Source: Nelumbo lutea
Taxonomy: Eukaryota; Streptophyta; Magnoliopsida; Proteales; Nelumbonaceae
Direction: 5' to 3'
DNA: 64,000 bases
Assembly (NCBI GenBank): GCA_022828595.1
Contig: JAKGHH010000001.1
Location: 138,031,017-138,095,016 of the forward strand
Shown here: positions 54,601 to 63,640 of the stretch, piece by piece
How positions within the stretch are numbered: position 1 is the first letter of the stretch
How the letters are laid out: each line of letters begins with the position of its first letter
Notes under the pieces: model-generated
Told to the model about the DNA's origin: nothing
The model's input: the letters and a program-made list of their open reading frames with translations, nothing else
The model's database searches: none
Made by a program: the position numbers and the translations under genes

Positions 54601-57129
54601 CCTGACCCAACCCACATATATTTAAAATATATATGCACAATTATTATATATGAGCAATTAAGGGTAATTTTGTTATAAAAATATTTAATAAAGTTGACTA
54701 GCTATTTTATGGGTAGTTTGGTCATGTAAAATATTAAAGGTTTTGAAAAGTCGATGATTTTAAGAGAAATGAAAAAGAGTCATGGTGAATTGTAGATAAT
54801 ATCCCTCATTTATTTTTTTTAAATTTTCATTGCCTTTTTTTTATCAGACAGTGCATTAAAAAGTAGGGGTGTCAACAGTATTCAAAAACCTGATTTTGAA
54901 TTCAAGATTCGACATAATCAAATTGAATTCGAATAATTCGAATATCTAAGTGATTGAATTTAGATATCTTATTCATACCAAATAGTTAATCGGGTTCAAA
55001 TTCGGATACGACTTGATTTGATTCAATAAATTTTCAAATTCGATCGATTATTTAATCCTTATATATAATATATAAAATATTTAAATGTCTTATATAATTT
55101 ATATATTTATATACTTTATATAAATACAATATTTATTAATTACCTAAAATAATTAATTAGTTGAAATCAAGTCGAATCAAATATTCAAATTCAAATATCA
55201 AATTTTAATATCTGACGGATATCGAATCAAATTTGAATATCAAATTAATTTTCTAATTGGATTCGAATTTAAATATTGCTTGATTTGATTCAGATTCAAT
55301 CCGTTTACACCCTATTAAAAAGGGAATTTCAAGAAGTAAGAAAGAAATAAAAATCAGAGTTTCTCGTCTTTCCCAAATGCAGCTGTTGTCAATGTACTAG
55401 CGTCCGGGAGAAAGGAGCTCATCAACACAAAAGATGATGATGAAAGAACTCCTCTTCACTATGCAGCATCATTTGGTTTTGCAGATGAGGCTCTTTGCTT
55501 ACTGAGAGAAGACACTTCCGCTGCCTATCAGAAGGACAACGATGGCCGCTTTCCAATACATATGGCAGCTAGTAAAGGCCACACCAACATAATTAGAGTT
55601 CTTCTTGGACATTGCTTGGAGTCGAGAGAGTTGTTAAATCGAAACGGCCAGAATGCTCTTCATGTTGCCGCTAAGAGCGGAAAAGATCAACTAGTTACTT
55701 ACATGCTCAGAACACCAGCGCTAGAGATGCTCATAAATGAGACTGACAACGAAGGGAATACACCTCTGCATTTGGCTACCATCCACTCACACCCAAAAAT
55801 CGTCAACATCCTCACGCATGATGCAAGAGTAGACATGATTGTCATGAACAATGAAGGCTCCACAGCTCTAGACATTGCGGAGAAGGATATCCTCATACCA
55901 ACATCATTTCGAAAGGTAAATCGCCCTCAATGACTCAACTAATGTCTGATATCTGTTAAGAGAGTTTGCTCAGTAAACGATCAAGTAGGGATGCTTATGG
56001 GTCAATTCGATCGATTTTGTTGCATGTTGTTTGTCCAAACTCCGAAGGAACCAACTTGGTCAAGTTGGAGAATTGGCCACCTGCAATTGACTTACCATTA
56101 ATGAAAACCCGACCAATGGGTAGAATCTGTTTGAATTGGTTTATCCATTTGGTTCAAAAGACAGTCCAAGACTAATTTGTTAAACTAGAAAACATGGTTG
56201 ATCGGATACAAAATGTAAAACTTTCCCACTTTTTCATAAATATATATAATTTTGGTTGATTTATACACCTAAACCAAAACCGACCTGACTTCTCAGGTTA
56301 GCATAATGCATGATCCGAAGCCAATAAAAAATAGTTAAAAATTAACCAACTCAGGTCAAGTTGGATCGGGTTGTTCAGTTTGTCGATGTTATGAACAGCC
56401 CTACGACCAAGCAATCCTGGGTTTACTATGGATCTCTGATGGCTAGTTAAGAAGAAACGCTTACATTTTATGAATTTTAATTCCGTTGTGCAGCTGCTTA
56501 CACTAACAGCCTTGAGAACTGCTGGTGCACCACGAGGTCGGCGTCGACCCATCGTTGAAGGACAGAGGCAGGAGGAAACACAAGATGGCAAAAACAAAAT
56601 GGACTATTACAAAGACAGGATCAACACTCTTGTGCTTGTGGCAACTCTTGTTGCCACTATCACCTTTGCTGCAGGGGTCACAATGCCTGGAGGTTACAGA
56701 AATGATGAACCAAACCAAGGCATGGCGGTTCTACACGAAAAGCCTACATTCCATGTTTTTGTGATTTCCAACACCCTAGCAATGTATATTTCCATGATCC
56801 TAGTAGTCACCCTCATCTGGGCACAATTGGGTGACTATGACTTGTTGGTGTTTGCCCTCAAATTGAGCTTGCCTCTGTTGGGCATGGCGCTCACGATGAT
56901 GGCTATAGCATTTGCAGCAGGGGTATACTTGGTGGTGCATAAACCTATTTGGCTCGGATGCATTGTTGTGGCCACGGGCTCTATCTCTCTCCTCTGCATC
57001 TTAGTTCTGTTTTTGCCACTCCAGGTTCAACTTTGGTCTAAGTATCGTGGTCTACGGTACATCTCCTCCTGTGTCTTTCGTCTACTGATATTTGCCATTG
57101 GGCACAAACTTGATGAGTTGGGAGAATAA
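50986..57129 (+). CDS. ankyrin-repeat protein with PGG domain (ACD6/ITN1-like)
   Basis: A plant membrane protein of the family whose known members act in salicylate-dependent defence and salt or ROS signalling. Exons 50986-51613, 55383-55915 and 56494-57129 join in frame (phases 1 and 0; gt at 51614, ag at 55382; gt at 55916, ag at 56493) to 598 codons plus TAA. About ten ankyrin repeats are visible (NTVLHIAASFDS, DTALHIAARTGN, NTPLHEAVRGRH, ESPLYLAADRGL, QTPLHAAIARRH, RTPLHYAASFGF, RFPIHMAASKGH, QNALHVAAKSGK, NTPLHLATIHSH, STALDIAE). A KMDYYKDRINTLVLVATLVA..MPGGY block (PGG domain) and four hydrophobic helices follow. The C-terminus is short and cytosolic-looking. No frame damage, so it is a candidate functional gene. 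Which family member it matches cannot be decided by eye. Confidence 0.93.
51936..52530. repeat. GC-cored foldback element
   Basis: The outer arms (TTTTTGGAGTTTAAT.. and ..ATTAGACCCCAAAAG) and about 200 bases inward are reverse complements (TTTGTTCACCGGAACTG against CGGTTCTGGTGAACAAA). The core is a GGCGGTGG/CCACCTCC-rich sequence giving open frames on both strands. No target duplication was identified. Confidence 0.82.
53080..53470. repeat. palindromic element with GGAGCAA words
   Basis: CCTGGAGCAATAGCAA and TGCTCCAGGA are inverted copies; the centre (53303-53352) is a 20-bp stem with one mismatch (GTTGCTCCAAGCCATGCCTT) and a 10-base loop. Repeated TGGAGC/GCTCCA words and a TTTGGTACC/GGTGCC pairing suggest a MITE that folds over nearly its full length. 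Confidence 0.75.
53613..54808. mobile_element. outer Mutator-like MITE (interrupted)
   Basis: The left end ATATTATCTAAAAC...CCATGACTTTTTCACATTTC is mirrored at 54742-54808 (GAAATGAAAAAGAGTCATGG...GATAATATCC). It belongs to the same family as the element nested inside it. Flanks are T-rich, so the target duplication is ambiguous. Confidence 0.7.
53796..54443. mobile_element. inner MITE with 9-bp target duplication
   Basis: 648 bp. The TIR of about 85 bases starts GGGAAATTGTCTAGAACTCA and is mirrored at the right (TGAGTTTTAGACAATTTCCC). It is flanked by TTAAGTATT (53787-53795) and TCAAGTATT (54444-54452), an eight-of-nine match. 9-bp duplications are characteristic of Mutator-like elements. 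Non-coding; inserted into a relative of itself. Confidence 0.82.
54864..55314. mobile_element. hAT MITE with perfect 8-bp target duplication
   Basis: 451 bp, ends TAGGGGTGTCAAC / GTTTACACCCTA, flanked by TTAAAAAG at 54856-54863 and 55315-55322. The interior is built of GATTCGAAT/ATTCGAAT-type words and AT-rich sequence. It lies 68 bp upstream of the exon 2 acceptor of the ankyrin gene. Confidence 0.92.
55383..55915 (+). CDS. ankyrin-PGG gene exon 2
   Basis: Starts after AATGCAG, completing Ala, and reads VVNVLASGRKELINTKDDDE, then ankyrin repeats 6-10 to STALDIAEKDILIPTSFRK. It ends AAG|gtaaat in phase 0. No stops. Confidence 0.93.
55916..56493 (+). other. ankyrin-PGG gene intron 2
   Basis: 578 bp between gtaaat and gtgcag. 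It contains an AT-rich stretch with GGTCAAGTTGG/CCAACTTGG words (56050 and 56350) in inverted arrangement, suggesting a small TIR remnant. Confidence 0.75.
56494..57129 (+). CDS. ankyrin-PGG gene exon 3 (PGG domain)
   Basis: Encodes LLTLTALRTAGAPRGRRRP, the juxtamembrane KNKMDYYKDRINTLVLVAT, the PGG motif (VTMPGGY) and helices around VISNTLAMYISMILVVTLIW, LLGMALTMMAIAFAAGVYLV and LGCIVVATGSISLLCILVLF. Ends GEL..LGE-TAA. The PGG glycines and the two helices following it are intact. Confidence 0.93.
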   Translation: MLTLTALRTAGAPRGRRRPIVEGQRQEETQDGKNKMDYYKDRINTLVLVATLVATITFAAGVTMPGGYRNDEPNQGMAVLHEKPTFHVFVISNTLAMYISMILVVTLIWAQLGDYDLLVFALKLSLPLLGMALTMMAIAFAAGVYLVVHKPIWLGCIVVATGSISLLCILVLFLPLQVQLWSKYRGLRYISSCVFRLLIFAIGHKLDELGE

Positions 57130-57644
57130 TTAGTTTAATGCTTGTCAAATGCATCATGTTCTCTGATATTTGGCACCATATTGATCCCATTGTAACAGAA
57201 TTTGGACAAGTAGATTTTTGTTCTTGTCGAAAAGCTTTGGCATAAATTTGATTGTTGGTTGTTACCGTCTTCTGAAACCATAAACTTGATCATTGGTTGT
57301 TACTGTTTTCTGAAACCTTTTATGGGGATCATATTCTCATATATGCGATGTTAAAATTTGAATATGATCAGGGGCCCCATGTCTTAAAGACCAGATTGGG
57401 GTTTGACTGGGTGTCAGGTCACTGAACTCTGAAGTTGTGAACATGGGAAGAATAATTTGTTTAATAAATCAGTTAGAGGCTTAGACCGCTTTTTTTGGCA
57501 CATGAATCAGTTTGGATTTTTTTTTCCCTACACAACTAATCCTGTTTCAGCTGTTGAAGATGGTTTTGCCAGACCATCCACAGTAAAGGACTCTTTAGAT
57601 TGACCTTGTCCATGAACACCGATCAGCAATGTACAGCTATTCCT

Positions 57645-57775
57645 TTTTCGAGTCCCAACAGCCATTACAGCCGTGCATTAGGAACATCTCGCAATGAAAG
57701 ACAAGGGGGATATTTCTGATGCATGGCGGCTACACTGGTTGTTGGGACCCTGTGTTGGGATCAGATCCAAACTCT
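57645..57775. repeat. hairpin element A
   Basis: GTCCCAACAGCCATTACAGC at the left pairs with GGCGGCTACACTGGTTGTTGGGAC at the right, and GTGCATTAGGAACATC with GATATTTCTGATGCAT inside. About 130 bp, related in sequence to the element at 57902 (AACATCTC, TTGGGA words). Confidence 0.65.
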
Positions 57776-57901
57776 TCCCCGTGCTTTTGGAAGTACTAAT
57801 CATCTGAAGGGCTAAAGGCAAGCTAGTATCGATCAGCAACACATCACTTGCACAACAGATATTGGGCTATACACTGGAAACCATACATCAAAGGTGGGTA
57901 C

Positions 57902-58056
57902 GGATCTGATACCAACACACTCCAACACTGTCCTAACTGCCCACTACAGCCACACATTGGGAACATCTCATGATGATGATGAGGAGATGTTCCCGATGGG
58001 CAGCTGCAATGGCAGGTTGGGTTGCTGTTGTTGGCACCGTGTGTTGTAGCTGATCC
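57902..58056. repeat. hairpin element B
   Basis: The outer arms GGATCTGATACCAACACAC and GTGTGTTGTAGCTGATCC pair with few mismatches. The inner arms CATTGGGAACATCTC (57955-57969) and GAGATGTTCCCGATG (57984-57998) pair with one mismatch around a 14-base ATGATGATGATG-type loop. About 155 bp, palindromic almost end to end. Confidence 0.8.
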
Positions 58057-58558
58057 GAACTCATCAAAGACCCCTCCCCCCCAAGAAGAAAAAGAAAAGA
58101 AAGAGAAAAGCAGTGGGCAATCATGCAAAGATACAATTGCTTGGGTGAGCTAATACAATCTTGATTGTACATATTAATGTCGAAATTATAACAGATATAG
58201 TGGGTTTATTGGTACATGACACAGTTGTTATCTCCTACATTGTCAATGGGTTTATGCATCATTAACCAATGAAGAGACTACAGTTACAGTTCAGTTATCT
58301 AATTGCTGCCACCAAAAATCCCGCCAAACCTATTTTTGAGTCAGCAGAAACTCAAATAACTTGGATTGGTAGTGGAGGGAAAGGAAACAAAAAACCTTTT
58401 TCTTTTTTCCTTTCAGCAAAAGGGAATGGTAAACTATTCTACTCCAAGCTCAGCAAGGTGATGCAGTAAGATCCTGAAACTACCTAAGTAGATTGAGTTA
58501 GCAGGAAAAGTCTGTATTGTTCCTTGTACATATGTATTGTGGAGTGTATCATATCTCA

Positions 58559-61156
58559 CTATGCAGATGTGCAGGGAATGTCTTCAGTGGTAATGATGGG
58601 TTCAGTGGAAGGTAGGGGAGGTTTTTTAACAACACAAGGCTTGGGTGGCCTGTTAGGCTGAACTTGACCAACCTTTTCTGATGGAATATCAAACTGCATG
58701 AAACAAGTCATAACAATTATTAATATATATTTAAGGCAGAGAATAAAGCATTTTTTTATCGGTAGGCAGAGAATAAAAACAATGTTTGATTTGTCTTAGA
58801 ACATTTGAGGTAATCAAAGAAACTTTGAAGATATAAACCATGAGAACATGATATATTTACTCCATCAATCTTGATATATTAGTATAGATTGGGTGACAAT
58901 TCTCTCTTCACAAGTCTCAAGCTAAATGTTCATGAAGATTGGAATTCCCCCTATTGGTGCTTGTAGCCATTGAGGATATCATAAACCTAAAATGTAGTAA
59001 CCAGATGAAAATTACCATTCATTGTATATTCTGTCAGATGGGTTCTCCTTTTTCATAATTGACCTTTTACCTTTTCCAGTACTAGAGCATTATTTCCAAT
59101 GACTGGGACCATCTGATTATCATATCTGTACTGAGTGATCCATTGAATGGAAATGCGATTTTATATTATCATGTTTTGTAAGAATTGAGCTTTTATAACA
59201 TAATTGCAATTAATGCATCCAGCCTGCAAACACATCTACAGGTCAAACTCATTTTTCTTGGGAATTAGGATGACCCCACAACAAGGACACAGAAACTTAA
59301 TGCATTGAATAAAGTTCTGCAATGCAAAAGCACTTAACCTATTGTCTTTTGAATAGAAAAGGTGAATAATCTGTAGAAGTTGTCAAGACATCTAAGAAGT
59401 TTTCTAGAAGTCATGCAGGAAGAAATGTAATAGCAGGATCTTCAAGACATGGTCTCTGTAGGTACTGAGATTTTCCATTGATTTTATGCAGAGTTTGTGC
59501 CTTTGTTCAACCAAGAAATGTGGTCATTTTCACAAACAACTTCAGTAGTGTGACAGAAAATTCTCTGAGTGAAAGAATCACATGGGAAGTGCTTTGCTAC
59601 AATTAAAAAATTTCTGGAACCTCATAATTAGAATGACTGATTGCAACAACAGAGTTGGTTTATACATATACTGACCTTGTAACCACACCCAGATTTACAA
59701 GCTTGGAAGCATTCCTGTATGCAGAAAGTATAATATATATTAGAAAAGCAAGCATGCATAATTCTACCACCAGGAGATGGCACAAATAAAGCATCCAGCC
59801 AGAATCCGTGTTTTAAAAGGCGTGGGAGGCGTACACCTGGAGATGCGCCTCCAGGCGAGGCGCTCCCAAAATGCCCTGAGGCGTATGCCAGAGGCGCTGA
59901 TACCTCTGAGGCATACGCCTCTTGCGCTTTTTTCATGAGGCATGCTAGAGGCGTACGCCTCTTGCGCCTCATGCACACCTGATATGAAAATACAGGAAAA
60001 AAAAAGAAAAAAGAAAAAAAGGAAAGGAAAGGAAAAGAAAAGAAAGGGAAAGAAAAGGAAAGGAAAAGAAAGGGAAAGAAAAGCAAAAGGAAAGAGAAGG
60101 AAAAAAGAGAAAAGGAAAGAAAAGAAAAGGAAAGGAAGGGAAGAAAAGATAAGGCATAAAGGGAAAGAAAATGGTTTGCCCCCTGCCCCTTTGGTTGGGG
60201 GGCTTCGCCCACAGACCCCCCACCCCCTTTTCGATGCAGCCCATTTTGTTTTTTTATGTTAGGGGGGTCTTGCTCCACTTTGGCGAGCGAGCTCGCCTTC
60301 ACTTTGACAAGACCCCCCCTTTGAACTACTGTTATGCATCTTTATTCTTCTCAATATAAAAGATTTTTATTAAAAATAAAGAAAAAATGAGATCCCCCCT
60401 TCCTCTTCATCCTCCTCCTAACCCCCCTCCTCTTAAGAAGGCTTACGCCTCTTGCATTCTGAATTATGCCTCACGCCTCTAGGTAGTGGAACGTCTCACG
60501 TCACGCCTCCGCGTTTTAAAACATTGGTCAGAACACTGAAGTATTAATGACATGATAAACCTCTAGCTGGTAACTGAAAAGAAAAAGACCCAACCACTTA
60601 TTTTTTATCATTTTGGTTATAAATAATATGTATATAATGACACACACACCGATGCATACATGCATGCATGCATACATGTATGTATATACATACAGAAGAA
60701 AAGAAAGCTAAAATCTTATAAAAATTGTGGTCTGTTGGTGCATTAGGAAAGAGAGGAACAGAGATTTTTTAAGGAAAGGTTTGAGCTACAAAGAGAGTGA
60801 TAGCTGATATATGTTCATTGCTGGTGGAGTGGGTTGAGGTGTATGAGTGTATCCTGAGTAAAATTCCTAAAAAGCCCAAAAATTTGACCTCCTACATGAC
60901 TAAACATTCCTTTGATTTAATTGATGGTTGAGTACCACCGCCAAATGACAGATAGGAGAAGAGAATTGATGCCTGAACATACAATATCTTTTAACTTGCA
61001 TGAATCAGCTTGGCATGGATACAAAGAAAAAGGGTGTGATTAAAGGAAGGACCATTGAGTATTGCTCAGCTCCTGGAGAGCGATCAATGTAAGCACTCCA
61101 CTGTTGATCTTTCAAAACAGGATCCTTATAGCATATCTCATTGCACTCCTCCAAAC
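58559..61156 (-). CDS. small cysteine-rich plant protein, last three exons
   Basis: Exons 61156-61053 (2 + 34 codons), 59714-59676 (13 codons) and 58693-58559 (44 codons + TAG) are bounded by AG/GT and join in phase. The reading is LEECNEICYKDPVLKDQQWS, AYIDRSPGAEQYSM, ECFQACKSGCGYK, then FDIPSEKVGQVQPNRPPKP and a Pro/Thr tail ending CTSA. Cysteines form CX3C and CX3CX3C groups about 27 residues apart, followed by a proline-rich tail. I believe similar small proteins are conserved in plants but cannot name one, and assign no function. The first exon or exons must lie to the right, beyond LINE-derived sequence or outside the window. Confidence 0.72.
58694..59675 (-). other. last intron of the cysteine-rich gene
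   Basis: 982 bp, gtcagt...atgcag. A-rich sequence without a recognised repeat or coding region. Confidence 0.6.
59800..60525. repeat. GAGGCG-rich element with GTTTTAAAA ends
   Basis: The left end CGTGTTTTAAAAGGCGTGGG is mirrored at the right by CGTCACGCCTCCGCGTTTTAAAACA (about 60500-60525). The inner parts carry many inverted GAGGCGTA/TACGCCTC words. The centre holds a purine tract (59995-60160) and a GGGGGGTCTTG/CAAGACCCCCC pair (60264-60274 and 60306-60316). It sits in the intron between the two upstream visible exons of the cysteine-rich gene. Family unknown. Confidence 0.65.
59995..60165 (+). repeat. GGAAA/GAAAA polypurine tract
   Basis: About 170 bases of nearly pure A/G (AAGGAAAGGAAAAGAAAAG type). 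It creates long artificial Lys/Glu and Phe/Leu open frames on either strand; these are not genes. Confidence 0.93.
60640..60697. repeat. CA and GCAT/GTAT microsatellites
   Basis: ACACACACACC then CATGCATGCATGCATACATG and TATGTATATACATAC, in the cysteine-rich gene intron. Confidence 0.9.
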
Positions 61157-61715
61157 CTGAACACGCATGAAATTCAATTTTAAACTCAAAATGACAGAAT
61201 GTAAGTTTGTTGCCGCTGAATTCAAATGCTGGACCTACTTTTTACCACAAGAGCATCTGAAGGCCTTAGAGAATGCCACTTAAAAATAAAAAAGAAATAA
61301 AACATAACACAATAAAATTAAAATACTACTAAAAACAGTAAACAAGTTCAAGAAAAATCTCTATGGAATTAACACTTTTTTTTTTCAATAAAAAAAGCTG
61401 GAAGGAACAAGGAAGTGATAAAATAAAAGCAAAAAAAAATGAAATATCATTCAAGCTCCCAACCCGATTGTATTTGTTTTGGATTTCTTTAATTACTGAC
61501 ATTATTATTGATGTTTAAATTAATAAAAAAAAAATTCAAGTGAACACAGGATGTTGTTTCTGCATAGATAATGAAGTCATATTCGTATTCTTATTCTGAC
61601 ACATTTAGCAAAACCAAATCATATATATGTAAGTTAACACCAGAAATGATCTAAAGTGACAGTTCTGCACAATACTAATACAGACAACTGTAAACTGCAC
61701 AACATCCACGGTTCC
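61157..61715. other. sequence upstream of the last visible exon group
   Basis: A-rich with poly(A)/poly(T) runs (61376-61395, 61430-61440). No further exon of the cysteine-rich gene was recognised. Confidence 0.5.
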
Positions 61716-61717
61716 AA

Positions 61718-63000
61718 GATGTTTTTTGAAGGTAAAAGACAATTTTATTAAATGGAAAAATAGAAAATACATAGAAAGGGGATAAGCAATCACCAGGGAG
61801 AAAACAATAACCCTATTAAAGCGTCCCCTTAATGCCACAATTTGGCCCTTCAAACAATTACCCTTACAATAGAATCCCACAATTGATAAAAAAAGTTACT
61901 AATAATCTGCCTTAACCCCACAAGATTCCAACAAACACCTAGAGCCCCCTCACCATAAACAATCCCAAAACGATTTAAAATGCTGCTTGAGTGAGGTTTT
62001 CTTTGCTTTTTTCAAACATCTTTTTGGAATTTTTTCACCATCTTAGTAGGACCTACCCCAATAGGCCCCCTATTAACCTGGCAAAAACCTTCAAAACCTG
62101 AATCTAATGCTTGATTGTTTTGGCTTTTGAATTGTCTAACTGCATTAGGAACTTTCTCAGCTTTCTTTATATTGCCTGAACCTTCCTCTCTCCTCTCTAC
62201 CTCCTTAACCCTTTCTTCCTTCTCTCCTTCCTCATGTTATTCCTTTAAGCTCCATCTACTGTTGCTTTATCTGGAGAATTACAGCTAGACTCATTTACTG
62301 ATTTATTGATTTTTGCTTTCTCCCTACTCTTTTCCTTCATCTCTCTACAAGCTTTCCTTGCGAACTCTTCCCCACCAAAGAAGAATAAGTCCTGGAGTTT
62401 TGCTTACCTCCACTTCCGTATTAACTACTTTCTCAATATCAATCACTTTCCCTACAGAGTGAGTCTCATCTATTTAAATCTCATCATCACTATCTTCCCC
62501 TGTTTCCGGTTCAGATTCCTCTCCTCTACCATCATTAAGGGGGAAGGTTCTATATTTTTTCAGCTTATACACAGTTACACCAAACTTCATCCCATTTTTT
62601 TGCACCCATCCCCCTAACACCTCCGTCTTTTCCTTCTGCCCTCCTTTGTCATCTTTCAAAATCTCAGCCCCTTTTGAACCAATCTCCTTGATACCCCATG
62701 CGATCATCCTCAACCTCTTCCATCAAAACCTGTTGCCCCACCTCCTCTCCTACCTTATCCCCATCAGCCACTTTCTCAGCAATTTTGACCTCAAAACCTT
62801 TCTTCTCCTCCTCTTCTCTTTCTTCCTTTTTTTTTCTGAAATCCCTTTATTTATCACCCATTGAACCTCCTCTGCCATAACACCCACAATCTTTAAATAC
62901 CCTCTTTCCTTCCATCTGTTGAAGCTGATTCATTTCCTTTCTTGTTTCCATCAGCAACCTGCTGCAGATTGCCACCTGTCAAATCCTTGTATATAGTTTT
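61718..63000 (-). pseudogene. LINE-like fragment (uncertain)
   Basis: The minus strand gives a Glu/Lys-rich frame (KEIGSKGAEILKDDKGGQKE, GWVQKNGMKFGVTVYK, ESEPETGEDSDDE) and ends in VVCPFLCIFYFSI-like codons followed by AATAAAATTGTCTTTTACC, resembling a LINE 3' UTR. The composition suggests the tail of a LINE gag or ORF1, but no catalytic motif is present. Confidence 0.35.
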
Positions 63001-63257
63001 CCAAGACTTTGTTACAAGTGGGAAGTAGGGACTAGAGAGCATGGAAGAAGGCATGTACCAAAGGAACTTTTAATTCAGTTACAAACCAGTATACGATCTA
63101 TTCTCAAACTCACACTGTAAGAAGATGGACTCCACAGATGCAGTGGTCAGAGAGGGGGGGGGGGAGGGATGGAGGGAGGGAGAGAGTTCAGATCCTGGTC
63201 CAAGGGTGAGCACGAAGATCTAGAGCTCCATTTGGAAGCCAGAATGAGTGGCAGCTA

Positions 63258-63640
63258 TTTTTTTTTGTTTGATTAATAACATCATCTTCATTAAATTAAG
63301 AGAAGAGAGGGAAAAGAATACAAAGGGAGATAAAATAACTTAGCTCCCCCAAAACAGAAAACACAGGGAATGCAAAAAAAATTAAAAACTAGCCCAAAAA
63401 ACAACCTCCCTATTCACTCCTTGCTTGGCCAACCCATCCGCTAATGAGTTGGCACTCCTCTTCACCCAGCTGTACTGAATCTCAATATCCCTACCCAGCC
63501 ATAAGAACTGTTTTTTTCTCATTGTTAAAGTTCCACAAACCACTGTCCTCTGTCTTCAACCAATTAACCACCACCTTCGAGTCACCTTCCAGAATCAAAC
63601 GGCTAAAAATTAAATCTTTTGCTCTTCGAATTAGCCAAAT
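63258..63640 (-). pseudogene. 5'-truncated LINE: RNase H end and 3' UTR
   Basis: The minus strand reads RRAKDLIFSRLILEGDSKVVV, then NWLKTEDSGLWNFNNEKK, IEIQYSWVKRSANSLADGLA and KQGVNREVVFWASF, the last part of an L1 RVT_3-type RNase H. AATGAAGATG/TTATTAATC and a T-run on the plus strand (63259-63267), i.e. an A tail, follow. One or two frame changes. It probably lies in an upstream intron of the cysteine-rich gene. Confidence 0.75.

Larger units (their letters stand above)
51614..55382 (+). other. ankyrin-PGG gene intron 1, transposon-loaded
   Basis: A 3.77-kb intron containing, in order, a GC-rich foldback element, a CT-rich tract (52798-52832), a hairpin element at 53.1-53.47 kb, two nested Mutator-like MITEs and a hAT MITE that ends 68 bases before the splice acceptor. 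Introns here are usually short in relatives, so most of the length comes from insertions. Confidence 0.85.
57130..58558. other. intergenic region between convergent genes
   Basis: It includes the ankyrin 3' UTR, with a duplicated GTTGTTAC.GT.TTCTGAAACC segment near 57258-57282 and 57295-57319, and two hairpin elements described separately. A short CCCCCCCCAAGAAGAAAAAGA tract lies at 58074. No further gene was recognised. Confidence 0.55.

Noticed and set aside
59628..60302. 224-codon minus-strand frame rich in Phe/Leu/Ser
   Set aside because: It is the complement of a polypurine tract and overlaps a conserved exon (59676-59714) in a different frame; composition artefact.
60649..60697. Regular short repeats considered as a CRISPR-like array
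   Set aside because: Simple tetranucleotide microsatellites without spacers, in a plant nuclear genome.
62306..62880. Plus-strand hydrophobic open frames near the right edge
   Set aside because: They are the complement of Glu/Lys-rich, possibly LINE-derived minus sequence; no conserved motif.
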